64,000 nucleotides of DNA from Kitasatospora acidiphila (GTDB lineage Bacteria > Actinomycetota > Actinomycetes > Streptomycetales > Streptomycetaceae), in assembly GCF_006636205.1 (NCBI RefSeq), contig NZ_VIGB01000003.1, forward strand, positions 1,860,001-1,924,000, written 5' to 3'. Shown one piece after another: positions 17,500 to 26,241 of this stretch. The position numbers and the translations under genes were made by a program. Below the pieces are notes generated by a model that was given only the letters and a program-made list of their open reading frames with translations, was not told the DNA's origin and searched no databases. Each line of letters begins with the position of its first letter. Positions within the stretch are counted from its first letter, which is position 1.

Positions 17500-18210
17500 A
17501 TGGACCAGGAGACGTTGCGTCAGCGGTTCGCCTCGCTCAGCACCGCGCATGTGGCCGACGCCTGCATCCGGGCCAAGCTGCCGGTGCGCTGCGCACCGGC
17601 GGGGATGCGGCCGCTGGAGCCCGGGAGCAAGGTGGCCGGGCGGGTGGCGCCGGCCCGGCACGTCGGCAGCGTGGACATCTTCCTGGAGGTGTTCGAGCGC
17701 CATGCCGGCCTCGGCGACGTCCTGGTGGTCGACAACGCAGGCCGGCTGGACGAGGCCTGCGTGGGCGACCTGGCGGTTCTCGAGGCCGCGGCGGCCGGGC
17801 TGTCCGGGGTGGTGATCTGGGGTCTGCACCGGGACACCGCCGAGCTGCGGGCGATCGGCCTGCCGGTGTTCAGCCTGGGGGCGCTGGCCACCGGCCCGCA
17901 GCGCCTGGACGCCCGTCCGGCGGATGCCGTGCACGGCGCCGAGCTCGGGCCGTGGCGGGTCACCTCGGACGACGTGGTGCTCGGCGACGACGACGGGGTG
18001 ATCGTCATCGCCGCCGACCGGGCGGATGAGCTGCTCACCCTGGCCGAGTCGATCCGCGACACCGAGCGCCGGCAGGCCGAGCGGATCCGCTCCGGCACCA
18101 CGCTGCGGGCCCAACTCCGGTTCGCCGACTACCTGGCCGCCCGCGACCGGGATGGCGAGCTGACCTTCCGCGCCCATCTGCGCGGCATCGGGGGCGCCAT
18201 CGAGGAGTAG
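17500..18210 (+). CDS. RraA-like family protein
   Basis: A 236-residue RraA/HMG-aldolase-like protein. Family features are STAHVADAC near the N-terminus, then GDVLVVDNAGRLDEACVGDLAVLEAAAAGLSGVVIWGLHRD, which holds the conserved G-x-x-x-R-D substrate or metal region, and a closing GDDDGVIVIAADRADE. In bacteria such proteins are RNase E inhibitors or 4-hydroxy-4-methyl-2-oxoglutarate aldolases; the acidic metal-binding residues fit the aldolase side. ATG 17500 is selected because GAAGGAG lies 7 nt upstream. Probably co-transcribed with the SDR gene. Confidence 0.8.
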   Translation: MDQETLRQRFASLSTAHVADACIRAKLPVRCAPAGMRPLEPGSKVAGRVAPARHVGSVDIFLEVFERHAGLGDVLVVDNAGRLDEACVGDLAVLEAAAAGLSGVVIWGLHRDTAELRAIGLPVFSLGALATGPQRLDARPADAVHGAELGPWRVTSDDVVLGDDDGVIVIAADRADELLTLAESIRDTERRQAERIRSGTTLRAQLRFADYLAARDRDGELTFRAHLRGIGGAIEE

Positions 18211-18214
18211 CTCG

Positions 18215-19102
18215 CTAGGGCCGCTGGTGCGCCACCACGGTCTCGGCGAACTCCAGGGCCGGTCGGCTGAGCGCGTCCCACTGGCGGACCGCCCAGCCGA
18301 CCGCCAGCGGGGGCAGGCCGGGGATCGGGATCAGGCGCAGCGACGGGTGCTCGGTGGCCTGCCAGCCGGGCAGCGCGGGCACCACGGCGGTGCCCGCGTC
18401 CAGCCCGGCCAGCAGCATCGCGGTGTCCCAATCGGCCACGCTAGTGGTGGCGTTGGGCTCGGTGGCGGGGTGGGCGAGCTGGCCGTCCAGATGGGCGCGG
18501 CCGGCCGAGTTCTCCGGCAGCCGGATCGGCTGCAGCCCGCTCAGCTCGCCGGGGTCTATGGCCTCCCGCCGGGCCAGCGGGTGGTTGACGTGCACGGCGA
18601 GCACCCAGGGCAGTTCGAGCACCGGGCGCTGCTCGATGCCGCGCACGGGGGTGCTGATGGTGATCCAGCCGAGGTCGGCCTCGTTGGCGGCGAGTGCGTC
18701 GAAGCAGCTGCGGCTGGAGGTCTCGGTGCGGAACTCCAGGTGCACATCGGGGTGTCGGCGCCGGAACGCCACCACCGCGTCCGCCATGAAGTGCCGTACC
18801 GTGGTGGCCCCGGTGGTGATCCGCACGGTGCCGCTCTCCCCCTCGCGCAGATCCCGCAGCCGGCGCAGCGCCTGGTCCAGCTGCCCGATGCCCTGCGCCG
18901 CCGCCCGGTGCAGGATCCGCCCGGCCTGGGTGGGCACCACACCGCGCGACTGGCGCTCCAGCAGGGTCAGCCCGAGCTCGGCCTCCAGTCGGCGGACGTG
19001 CTGGCTGATCGCCGACTGGGTGCGCTGCAGGTCACGGGCGACGGCGCTGAGGTTGCCCGCCTCGCAGGCGGCGACGAAGACACGGAGGTCGTCCAAGGTC
19101 AT
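18215..19102 (-). CDS. LysR family transcriptional regulator
   Basis: A 295-residue LysR regulator: HTH MTLDDLRVFVAACEAGNLSA and RTQSAISQHVRRLEAELGLTLL, then the effector domain with VRITTGATTVRHFMADAV. It runs tail to tail with the RraA gene, 4 bp apart, and its promoter faces a DUF6817 gene about 210 bp away. A direct repeat directly upstream of ATG 19102 may be its binding site. Target unknown. Confidence 0.86.
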   Translation of the reverse strand: MTLDDLRVFVAACEAGNLSAVARDLQRTQSAISQHVRRLEAELGLTLLERQSRGVVPTQAGRILHRAAAQGIGQLDQALRRLRDLREGESGTVRITTGATTVRHFMADAVVAFRRRHPDVHLEFRTETSSRSCFDALAANEADLGWITISTPVRGIEQRPVLELPWVLAVHVNHPLARREAIDPGELSGLQPIRLPENSAGRAHLDGQLAHPATEPNATTSVADWDTAMLLAGLDAGTAVVPALPGWQATEHPSLRLIPIPGLPPLAVGWAVRQWDALSRPALEFAETVVAHQRP

Positions 19103-19103
19103 G

Positions 19104-19142
19104 GGCAGCCAAGGTATCCGCTGGGGAGGCAGCCAAGCTATT
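19104..19142. promoter_or_regulatory. Direct repeat in front of the LysR gene
   Basis: GGCAGCCAAG followed by GTAT or CTATT occurs at 19104-19117 and 19128-19142, 24 bp apart, with CTTGG completing an inverted repeat after the second. Position and spacing fit LysR binding boxes. Confidence 0.45.
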
Positions 19143-19315
19143 CCTTGGAGATCTGGAAGAAAACCCGAGGATTGACTTGGATCTCGGGGTGCTGAACGAT
19201 CGTCAGTGGCCCGGGACGGCACCTGTCCAGGGACGGCGGCGGCGATCCGGACGCGGACGACGACCGCAGGGACAGGGGCCGGTCTCGGGAACGCCACCCA
19301 CTCGGAGGAACCCCG

Positions 19316-19861
19316 ATGCCCGATCCCATCCAGCAGGCCGACGCCCTGCTCCGCTCGCTCGGGGCCGCCGAACTCGACCACCCCGGCGGCACCCTGCTCG
19401 CCCATCTGCACCGGGTCCGGGAACTGCTCGCCGACTGGGGTGCCCGCCCCGAGCTGCAACTGGCCGGCCTGTGCCACGCCTGCTACGGCACCGACGGCTT
19501 CCCCGCAGCCCTGCTGCCGGCCGCCCGCCAGGACTCGCGCGACCGGCTGGCCGCCGTGATCGGGCCGGGCGCCGAACGGATCGTCCATGACTACGCCGGC
19601 TGCGAGCGGGGCCCCACCTATCGGGAGCTGACCGGTGAACCGCCGCGCATCCACGACCGGTTCACCGGCCGTCCGTACCAGCCGACACCTCATCAGCAGC
19701 GCGACTTCGCGGAACTGACCGCGGCCAACGAGCTGGACCTGGCCCGCCATAGCCAGGATTTCCGAGCTCGCCACGGAGCCGCGCTGCTGACGCTCTTCAC
19801 CCGGTGGCGCCCACTGCTCAGTGAACCGGCCTGGGCGACCGCCGAGTTGCTGTTGGGCTGA
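19316..19861 (+). CDS. DUF6817 domain protein
   Basis: A 181-residue protein matching the remembered DUF6817 family, with HPGGTLLAHLHRVRELLADWG near the N-terminus and LAGLCHACYGTDGFP in the middle. The regularly placed H, HACYGTD and HDYAGCER residues recall an HD-like metal site. GGAGG lies 8-9 nt before ATG 19316. Function is not known. It is tail to tail with the DinB-like gene, 8 bp apart. Confidence 0.75.
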   Translation: MPDPIQQADALLRSLGAAELDHPGGTLLAHLHRVRELLADWGARPELQLAGLCHACYGTDGFPAALLPAARQDSRDRLAAVIGPGAERIVHDYAGCERGPTYRELTGEPPRIHDRFTGRPYQPTPHQQRDFAELTAANELDLARHSQDFRARHGAALLTLFTRWRPLLSEPAWATAELLLG

Positions 19862-19869
19862 CCGCCGGG

Positions 19870-20424
19870 TCAGGCGGCCGGCTGCCCGGTCACGTCGTAC
19901 AGGTGGTGGACCGGGTCGTGGATGAAGTACTGGGCGAAGCTGCTCACCGTGAAGCGGGCGCCGTCGGAGCGGTTGCCGGTGCGGTCCCACTGCTCGCCGG
20001 TGACCCGCTCGAAGGCGGCGGCGATCACCTCGGCCGCCTCGGCCAGTTCGCCGCAGACCACGGCCGGGTCCTGCTCCCAGTAGCGCTCGGCGAGCGCGGT
20101 CTCGTCCTGGTCCCAATTGGGGAAGAGCGGGCTGTCCTGGGTGAGCATCAGGTCGAGGCGGTAGGCGAAGAGCCGGAAGACGTCGCGGACGTGGCAGCCG
20201 TACTCCAGCGTCGACCAGATGGCCGGCTCGGGGCGGCGGCGCAGCTCGGCCGGGTCGCCGGCCAGCAGCGCGGTCCAGCCGGCGGCGTTGGCGCGGACCA
20301 GCTCGGGCACCTCGGCGGGGTGGACGGCGGGGGTGTCCAGGCCGCAGTCGGGGCAGGCCCGCTCCAACACCCAGGTCCAGTCCTTGGTGTCGGGGACGAT
20401 GGCGGCGGTCTCTTCGTTGCTCAT
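19870..20424 (-). CDS. DinB family protein
   Basis: A 184-residue protein of the DinB/YfiT four-helix superfamily. Family features are WSTLEYGCHVRDVFRLFAYRL in the middle, with the first metal-binding His, and FAQYFIHDPVHHLYDV near the end, with the other metal-binding histidines. WTWVLERACPDCGLD near the N-terminus is typical of an actinobacterial subgroup. Such proteins are mycothiol- or other thiol-dependent transferases or are uncharacterised. ATG 20424 is chosen although the frame is open further upstream. Its reaction cannot be inferred. Confidence 0.8.
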   Translation of the reverse strand: MSNEETAAIVPDTKDWTWVLERACPDCGLDTPAVHPAEVPELVRANAAGWTALLAGDPAELRRRPEPAIWSTLEYGCHVRDVFRLFAYRLDLMLTQDSPLFPNWDQDETALAERYWEQDPAVVCGELAEAAEVIAAAFERVTGEQWDRTGNRSDGARFTVSSFAQYFIHDPVHHLYDVTGQPAA

Positions 20425-20613
20425 GGCTCCATGATCGTCGGTGTGACGGGGTGCCGGCCAGTGGCAGTCATGCCACACGTCATCAAGATCCTGCCAACCA
20501 GATCCCGCCAGCGGCCGGTCAGGCCTCATGGCGGCGGCAACCACGGCGCACCGAGCGGATGTGGCGGTACGCCACATGGGTGACCAAGTCACGGATCCCT
20601 ACCGTTTGTGACC

Positions 20614-21381
20614 ATGGAGAACTATCGGACAACCGGGCAGTTCCTGACCGGCCGCACCGCGCTGGTCACCGGCGCGGCGGGCGGGATCGGCCGGGCCTGC
20701 GCGCATGCGCTCGCGGCGGCGGGCGCCACGGTCCATGTGGTGGACCTGGCCGCCGAGGCGGCCAGGTCGGTGGCGGCCGAGATCGGCGGCACCGCCCAGG
20801 TGGTCGACCTGTCCGACCCGGCGGCGGTGGACACCCTGCCGTGCGAGGTCGACATCGTGGTCAACAACGCCGGCCTGCAGCACGTGGCGCCGGTGCAGGA
20901 CTTCCCACCGGAGCGGTTCGCGCTGATCCAGCGGGTGATGGTGGAGGCGCCGTTCCTGATCCTGCGCCGCACGCTGCCGCACATGTACCGGCGGGGCTGG
21001 GGACGGGTGGTGAACATCTCCTCGGTGCACGGCTTGCGGGCCAGCCCGTTCAAGGTCGCCTATGTGGCCGCCAAGCACGGGCTGGAGGGGCTGAGCAAGG
21101 TGGTCGCACTGGAGGGCGCCCCGCACGGGGTGACCAGCAACTGCGTCAACCCCGGCTATGTGCGCACTCCGCTGGTGGAGCGCCAGATAGCCGACCAAGC
21201 GCTTGCTCATCAGATCCCCGAGCAGGAGGTGGTCGAGCGGGTGATGCTGGAGCGCAGCGCGATCAAGCGCCTGATCGAGCCGACCGAGGTGGCCCAGGCC
21301 GCGCTCTGGCTCAGCTCCGACGCCGCCGCCTTCATGACCGGCACCTCGCTCACCCTGGACGGCGGTTGGACCGCCCACTGA
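20614..21381 (+). CDS. 3-hydroxybutyrate dehydrogenase (SDR)
   Basis: A 255-residue SDR enzyme that interconverts 3-hydroxybutyrate and acetoacetate with NAD. It shows VTGAAGGIGRACAHALAAAG, NNAGLQHVAPVQDFP, VVNISSVHGLRASPFK, the catalytic YVAAK and the family segment VNPGYVRTPLVERQI. The LQHVxP and QIPEQEV pieces are diagnostic of this SDR subfamily. ATG 20614 lies two codons after a GTG that could also be used. Monocistronic here. In streptomycetes it serves ketone-body or polyhydroxybutyrate metabolism. Confidence 0.85.
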   Translation: MENYRTTGQFLTGRTALVTGAAGGIGRACAHALAAAGATVHVVDLAAEAARSVAAEIGGTAQVVDLSDPAAVDTLPCEVDIVVNNAGLQHVAPVQDFPPERFALIQRVMVEAPFLILRRTLPHMYRRGWGRVVNISSVHGLRASPFKVAYVAAKHGLEGLSKVVALEGAPHGVTSNCVNPGYVRTPLVERQIADQALAHQIPEQEVVERVMLERSAIKRLIEPTEVAQAALWLSSDAAAFMTGTSLTLDGGWTAH

Positions 21382-21452
21382 AGCCGCAGCTGCCCGTTGC
21401 CCACTGCCCGCCGCCCGGAGTCAACACCCTTCGGACAGCGGGCGGCGGGGAG

Positions 21453-22087
21453 TCAGCGCGGGTCCGGCCGGTCCAGGTTCCAGTGCCGGACCACCAGGCC
21501 GACCCAAGCCTCGGTCTGCACGCCCGGGATCAGCGAGAAACGGCTGATGGTGCGCTGCCCGCCCTCGGAGTCGCCGTAGAGCAGATCGATGTCGACCCGC
21601 TCCCGGTTCTCGATCAGCTTCCACAGCGGGCCGAAGTCGGGGTCCTCCGCGTCGCGGACCGCCGCGTGCCAGAAGCTGGTGTCCCCGGGCGCCACATAGA
21701 GGTCGCGGGCCTGCCGTCGGAAGTCCGCCGGATCGGGGTGCTCGGCCCGTACGAAGACGTGCTCCCCACCCAGCGCCAGCCGTGGATCACGCCGAGCCCC
21801 GGCCCCACGTTGCGCAGCGAGATGGCCAGGTAGACGTTGCCGTCGACGAGCATCACATAGCCCGCGCCGCCGTCCAGATGGGTCCAGTGCGCGTCGTGCC
21901 AGACCACCTTCTGCGTGGGCGAATCCAGTTGGGAGCCGATCAGCAGCGGGCGCAGCGAGGCGAGCACCGCCCGCTCGGCCGAGAGGGCGGCCCGGTCGGC
22001 CGAGCGGATCGAGGCGAATGAGGCCCCGGCGAGCACCAGGGTGCCCCCGGCGGTGGCGAGGTTGGAGATGGTGGACCAGTCGACCAT
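21453..22087 (-). pseudogene. Conserved hypothetical protein, frameshifted
   Basis: About 211 residues if one base is restored. The N-terminal part (ATG 22087) begins with an anchor-like segment TISNLATAGGTLVLAGASFAS, then LASLRPLLIGSQLDSP and VYLAISLRNVGPGLGVIHGWRW, a beta-rich domain seen in membrane-anchored streptomycete proteins. The C-terminal part resumes in another frame with APGDTSFWHAAVRD and ends in VVRHWNLDRPDPR. The break is the C4 run at 21764-21767. Function unknown; probably intact in the organism. Confidence 0.6.
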
Positions 22088-22098
22088 GGCGGGAGGCG

Positions 22099-22857
22099 TC
22101 AGAACATCGCGCCGTTGGCGCGCACGGTCTGGCCGGAGACCCAGCTTGCCTCCTCGCTGACCAGCCAGCCCACCACCGGCGCGATGTCGCCGGGCTGCCC
22201 GAGCCGACCGCGCGGGCTGTGGTGCGCGGCGGCGGCCATCGACTCCGGCGTCTCGGCGTTGCGGTAGAAGTCGGTGTCCACCGGGCCGGGCGCGACCGCG
22301 TTCACCGTGATGCCGCGCGCGCCCAGTTCCTTGGCCGCGGCCAGCACCATCCGCTCGACGGCCGCCTTGCTGCCCGAGTAGAGGCCGTACGGACCGGTCA
22401 TCACGGCGGTCAGCGTGGTGGAGAAGACCACGTACCGGCCGCCGTCGCCCAGCAGCCGGGCGGCGGCCCGCAGGGTGTAGAAGGCACTGCGGGTGTTGAG
22501 GCCGATCACGCGGTCGAAGTCCTCGTCGGTGACCTCGGCCAGCGGCTTCTTCAGCACCATGCCGGGCAGGTGCACCACGATGTCAAGTCGCCCGTGCTGC
22601 CGCACCGTCGACTCGAACAGCTCATTGACGTCCGCCGACACCGTCGCGTCGGAGCGGACCGCCTCGGCCGCCACGCCGTGCTTGCGCAGCGCGGCCACGG
22701 TCTCCTGGGCCGCCTCGGCGCCATTGACGTAGCTGATCACCACGGTGGCCCCGCGTGCCGCCAACTCCTCGGCGCAGGCGGCACCCTGGTTCCGGCTGCC
22801 GCCCACCACGATGGCGACCTTGCCCTCAAGATCGCGCACGGCCGTCGTCCCGCTCAT
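22099..22857 (-). CDS. SDR family oxidoreductase
   Basis: A 252-residue SDR, with VVGGSRNQGAACAEELAARG as cofactor loop, VVHLPGMVLKKPL where NNAG is usual, VVFSTTLTAVMTGPYGLY with catalytic YSGSK, and GPVDTDFYRNAETPE. The NNAG motif is replaced by HLPG, an unusual change for the family. A short inverted repeat GATAG-n7-CTATC lies upstream at 22909-22925 and may be an operator. The gene upstream on the same strand is an ArsR regulator about 200 bp away. Confidence 0.85.
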   Translation of the reverse strand: MSGTTAVRDLEGKVAIVVGGSRNQGAACAEELAARGATVVISYVNGAEAAQETVAALRKHGVAAEAVRSDATVSADVNELFESTVRQHGRLDIVVHLPGMVLKKPLAEVTDEDFDRVIGLNTRSAFYTLRAAARLLGDGGRYVVFSTTLTAVMTGPYGLYSGSKAAVERMVLAAAKELGARGITVNAVAPGPVDTDFYRNAETPESMAAAAHHSPRGRLGQPGDIAPVVGWLVSEEASWVSGQTVRANGAMF

Positions 22858-23054
22858 CCCGTCCCCCAGCTGATCGCAGAAAACTGACGGCTGATCATAT
22901 TGGCCGAAGATAGCGTTTCACTATCGCCAGCTCTGCTCGTACGAGGGGACCGACCGTCATCACCGGTCCACCGCAACGGAGTTCGCATACCCAGCACTCC
23001 CGGCGCCCCGAGCCTCCGCCCCAGCACCCCCGGCTTTCCCAGTCCCTCAGCGAC

Positions 23055-23333
23055 TCAGCAGGCCCCGAGTACCGAGGCCAGCAGCCCCGGGAAGCGCGCG
23101 TCGAGCTCCGCGCGGCGCAGCGACATGATGCGGTTCTTGCCCTCCTGCCGGGTACTGGTGAGACCGGCCTCGCGCAGGATGCGCCAGTGATTGGTGAGCG
23201 TCGACCGCGGCACCGTGAGGCCGTCGGGGCTGCAGGCGCTCTCACCCTCGGCCGCCATCCGGCGCACCAGCGCGAGGCGCACCGGGTCGCCGAGCGCGTG
23301 CAGCACGGCGGCCAGTTCCAGATCGTCTGCCAT
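23055..23333 (-). CDS. ArsR family transcriptional regulator
   Basis: A 92-residue winged-helix ArsR/SmtB regulator: LAAVLHALGDPVRLALVRRMA, then TVPRSTLTNHWRILREAGLTST (recognition helix) and the wing RQEGKNRIMSLRR. It ends in a single Cys and has no obvious metal-binding cluster. It is divergent from a VOC gene, with an inverted repeat of TTTCGA type between them, and most likely represses it. Confidence 0.85.
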   Translation of the reverse strand: MADDLELAAVLHALGDPVRLALVRRMAAEGESACSPDGLTVPRSTLTNHWRILREAGLTSTRQEGKNRIMSLRRAELDARFPGLLASVLGAC

Positions 23334-23348
23334 GGCAGTAGTGTGCCA

Positions 23349-23381
23349 ATCGTTTCGATATTTCGGGAAAGTCGAAATGAT
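23349..23381. promoter_or_regulatory. Probable ArsR operator
   Basis: ATCGTTTCGA at 23349-23358 is inverted as TCGAAATGAT at 23372-23381, with an extra TTTCG between. It is 15 bp from the arsR start and about 40 bp from the divergent VOC gene. Confidence 0.55.
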
Positions 23382-23421
23382 CTCCCGACAGCCGCGATCC
23401 AGCACCTCCGGAGGCTTCGCC

Positions 23422-23760
23422 GTGCCCGCACTCGCCACCCTCGCCCGGATCTACGTGGATGACCTGGACGCCGCCCTGCCCACCTTCACCGCCCTCGCCG
23501 GTGAGCCGCCGCAGTTGCGGTTCGGCTACCGCGGCCTGGAGCTGGCCCGCGTCGGCGGCTTCTTGCTGATCGCCGGCCCACCCGAGGCGCTCGCCCCCTA
23601 CCGGGACACGCACGCCACCGTGCTCGTCGGCTCACTCGACGAGATCCTGGACAGCGGCACCGTGCTCGACGGCCCCAACGAGGTGCCCACCGGCCGCAAC
23701 GCGACCCTGCGGCACCCGGGCGGCGCGGTCATCGAGTACGTGGAGTTCGCATCCGCGTGA
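23422..23760 (+). CDS. VOC family protein
   Basis: A 112-residue single-module vicinal oxygen chelate protein (ARIYVDDLDAALPTFTALAGE at the start, GGAVIEYVEF at the end). These bind small ligands or act as glyoxalase-like isomerases or dioxygenases. GTG 23422 follows GGAGG. Divergent from the ArsR gene, so probably induced by the ArsR ligand. Confidence 0.75.
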   Translation: MPALATLARIYVDDLDAALPTFTALAGEPPQLRFGYRGLELARVGGFLLIAGPPEALAPYRDTHATVLVGSLDEILDSGTVLDGPNEVPTGRNATLRHPGGAVIEYVEFASA

Positions 23761-23897
23761 GCCGCCGGGCGTGCTCTCCGCTCCGGTGATCCCGCTCGGT
23801 TGACCCGCACGCCCGGTGGGCGCGACTCTTGAGGGGCCGACCCACCAGCAGGCCGACCACCGGCAGGCCGGCCCACCACCAGAAGGACCGCCGCCCC

Positions 23898-24302
23898 GTG
23901 CCCCGCATACCCATCGCCGACCTCGTCCGCCTGCGCCAGGCCCGGGACCGGATGGACCGCGACTACGCGGAGCCCCTGGACGTCCCGGCACTTGCGCGGG
24001 ACGCCCTGATGTCACCGGGCCACTTCTCGCGCAGCTTCCGCGCCGCCTACGGCGAGACGCCGTACAGCCATCTCATGACCCGCCGGATCGAACGGGCCAA
24101 GACGCTGCTGCGGCGCGGCGACATGACGGTGACGGAGGTGTGCATGGCGGTCGGCTGTACGTCTCTCGGATCGTTCAGTTCGCGGTTCACCGAGCTGGTC
24201 GGCGAGAGCCCGAGCGCCTACCGGGCCCGCGACCACGAGCACAGCGCGGGCATCCCGGCGTGCATCGCCAAGATCCACACCAGGCCGGTCCGGAACGGCT
24301 AG
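23898..24302 (+). CDS. AraC family helix-turn-helix regulator
   Basis: A 134-residue protein that is little more than an AraC DNA-binding domain: two HTHs (VPALARDALMSPGHFSRSFRA and VTEVCMAVGCTSLGSFSSRFTE) and the conserved GESPSAYRAR. It lacks the usual N-terminal sensing domain. GTG 23898 is preceded by AAGGA. A VOC gene follows 56 bp later in the same direction, a very common pair in streptomycetes (AraC plus VOC), so the two are probably an operon. Confidence 0.82.
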   Translation: MPRIPIADLVRLRQARDRMDRDYAEPLDVPALARDALMSPGHFSRSFRAAYGETPYSHLMTRRIERAKTLLRRGDMTVTEVCMAVGCTSLGSFSSRFTELVGESPSAYRARDHEHSAGIPACIAKIHTRPVRNG

Positions 24303-24358
24303 CGCGGGTATGGCCGGAACGCGGGCGAAAAGCCCCGCCAGTCCCTAGGGTGCTGATC

Positions 24359-24775
24359 ATGGATCTCAAGCTTGCACAGTGCTTCATCGCCGTCGACGAC
24401 CACGAGAAGGCGCTCGCCTTCTACCGCGATGTGCTCGGCCTGGAGGTGCGCAGCGACATCGGGTTCGAGGGGATGCGCTGGGTGACCGTCGCCTCCCCGG
24501 ACCAGCCGGACGTGGAGATCGTCCTCGAACCGCCGGTCGCCGACCCGCACGCCACCGAGGCCGACCGGCAGGCGGCGGCCGAGCTGATGGCCAAGGGCCA
24601 GCTGCGCGGCGTCATCTTCCGCACCGACGACTGCGACGCCCTCTTCGAGAAGATCCGCGCCAGCGGCGCCGAGGTGCTCCAGGAGCCGATGGACCAGCCG
24701 TACGGGGTGCGCGACTTCGCGTTCCGCGACCCGTCCGGCAACATGCTGCGGTTCAACCAGCCGCGCGCCGAGTAG
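24359..24775 (+). CDS. VOC family protein (glyoxalase-like)
   Basis: A 138-residue glyoxalase/bleomycin-resistance-type protein: LAQCFIAVDDHEKALAFYRDVLG at the N-terminus and YGVRDFAFRDPSGNMLRFNQP at the C-terminus, the two beta-alpha-beta modules of the fold. The metal-ligand positions appear partly replaced. Linked to the upstream AraC gene. Confidence 0.85.
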   Translation: MDLKLAQCFIAVDDHEKALAFYRDVLGLEVRSDIGFEGMRWVTVASPDQPDVEIVLEPPVADPHATEADRQAAAELMAKGQLRGVIFRTDDCDALFEKIRASGAEVLQEPMDQPYGVRDFAFRDPSGNMLRFNQPRAE

Positions 24776-24778
24776 CCG

Positions 24779-25096
24779 TCAGGCCGGGCGTTCGCCCGTC
24801 ACCACCTCGCGGTCGGTGAAGGGCAGCTGGTCGGCGTCCGGCCCGCTCAGCACCAACCCGCAGCCGTGCCCTGCCTCCAGCTGCGGCAGCCGCACCCCGC
24901 GGTACTTGTGGATCTCGAGCAGCACCAGCTCCACCTCCCGCCCGTCCGGCGTCGTGCGGCGGAACCGGTCGCCCTCGCGGACCTCCGCGTAGGTCCGCGC
25001 GGCCACGGCGACCAGCCCGGGCCTGCGGCCCAGCACCCGGTCCAGATAGAACTGCGGAGCCTCGGCCGCAGGCGTTTCCATGATCGACTCAGTCAT
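24779..25096 (-). CDS. Hypothetical protein
   Basis: A 105-residue soluble protein with a clear beta-rich core (VAVAARTYAEVREGDRFRR, then EVELVLLEIHKYRGVRLPQL). It is translated like a real gene and is convergent with the VOC gene. I do not recognise the family; the GDRF and EIHKYRGV pieces recall proteins that bind small ligands in a beta barrel. ATG 25096 is the first start; ATG 25081 is also possible. Confidence 0.6.
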   Translation of the reverse strand: MTESIMETPAAEAPQFYLDRVLGRRPGLVAVAARTYAEVREGDRFRRTTPDGREVELVLLEIHKYRGVRLPQLEAGHGCGLVLSGPDADQLPFTDREVVTGERPA

Positions 25097-25211
25097 CCCG
25101 TCAGCATGCCACGGCGCCGGCGGCTCCCTCTCCGGCTTTCCGAGCCGCGCCCTACTGAACCGCCGGCTGTTGAGCCGCGCGCTGCTGAGCCGCCGGCTGT
25201 TGAGCCGCTCG

Positions 25212-26135
25212 CTACTGAGCCGCCAGCGCCCGGACCGCCCAGCTCAGCGCCGGGTCCGGCGGCTCCGGTGCCGACCAGCCGTTGACCACCGCGAGCAGCC
25301 GGCGGTAGCGCGCCAGCCTGGGGTCGGCGGCCTGGGCCAGCCGCTCGGCCAGCCGGTCGCGCAGGGCGGGGTCGTCGGCACGGCCGCGGGCTCGCGCATA
25401 GCGGGACACCAGTGCTGCGGCGATCGGTGCCGCCTCGGGTGCGTCCGGTGCGGTGCCGGCGGCGAGCGCCGGGCGCACCAGGTCGCACAGCACGGTGACC
25501 AGGTCGGGGCGCGGGACGCTGTTCGGGGACCGCTCCACCGCGTGTTCCTCGGCCAGCCGGCGGAGCACGGCGCGGAACTCCCGCTCCTGGGTGAGCTCGG
25601 CGAGCTCCACCCAGGCTTGGAGCTGCGCGGCTTCCGGTTCGGCCGGCAGGACGGGGGTCAGTGAGCAGGCGATCCCCTGGAACGCCCCCTCGGTGTCGAC
25701 ACCGCCGAAGACCGCGGTGAGGAAGTCGTCGATCAGCCGTCGGCGCTGCTGCTCGGTGAGCGTGGCCAGTCGGTGCATGAGTTCCATCTCCTGGGTGCCG
25801 GCGCCGCGTTCGGCCACTGCCGCCAGCACCGCCTGGCGCAGCCGCAGGCTGCGGATCTGCACCTCCAGGGCCGCGACGTGTGCCGCGGCCACCTCGGGGA
25901 GGGCGAGCTCCCGCTCCACCACCTTGCGGACGGTGGCGAGGTCCAGGCCCAACTCGCGCAGGGTGCGCACGAGTTCCAGCCGGGCCAGGGCGTGGGTGTC
26001 ATAGCGGCGGTAGCCCGACGGGCTGCGATCGGTGGGCGAGACGATCCCGCGGTCGGAGTAGAAGCGCACGGTCTTGACCGTCAGTCCGGTCCGCCGGGCC
26101 AGCTCGCCGATCGAGTAGAGCGCATCGCCGTTCAT
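25212..26135 (-). CDS. MerR family transcriptional regulator
   Basis: A 307-residue MerR regulator. The N-terminal winged helix (YSIGELARRTGLTVKTVRFY, then SPSGYRRYDTHALARLELVR) is followed by the coiled-coil helix and a C-terminal helical domain of about 200 residues rich in Ala and Arg, typical of TipA-like or long actinobacterial MerR proteins that sense drugs. No target gene is evident; the neighbours are a ferritin-like gene upstream and a hypothetical gene downstream. Confidence 0.85.
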   Translation of the reverse strand: MNGDALYSIGELARRTGLTVKTVRFYSDRGIVSPTDRSPSGYRRYDTHALARLELVRTLRELGLDLATVRKVVERELALPEVAAAHVAALEVQIRSLRLRQAVLAAVAERGAGTQEMELMHRLATLTEQQRRRLIDDFLTAVFGGVDTEGAFQGIACSLTPVLPAEPEAAQLQAWVELAELTQEREFRAVLRRLAEEHAVERSPNSVPRPDLVTVLCDLVRPALAAGTAPDAPEAAPIAAALVSRYARARGRADDPALRDRLAERLAQAADPRLARYRRLLAVVNGWSAPEPPDPALSWAVRALAAQ

Positions 26136-26241
26136 GCCGCCAGCTTGGCGCCTCCCCTTGGTGGAGACTCAAGTCGGGGCCGGGCTCAGTACCGGGGCCG
26201 GGCTCAGGGGCCGGGGCCGGGGCCGGGCTCAGCGGTCGGGC

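Noticed and set aside
25136-25215. TGAGCCGCCGGCTGTTGAGC-like tandem repeats as a regulatory array
   Set aside because: Imperfect GC-rich repeats between two gene ends; no sign of function.
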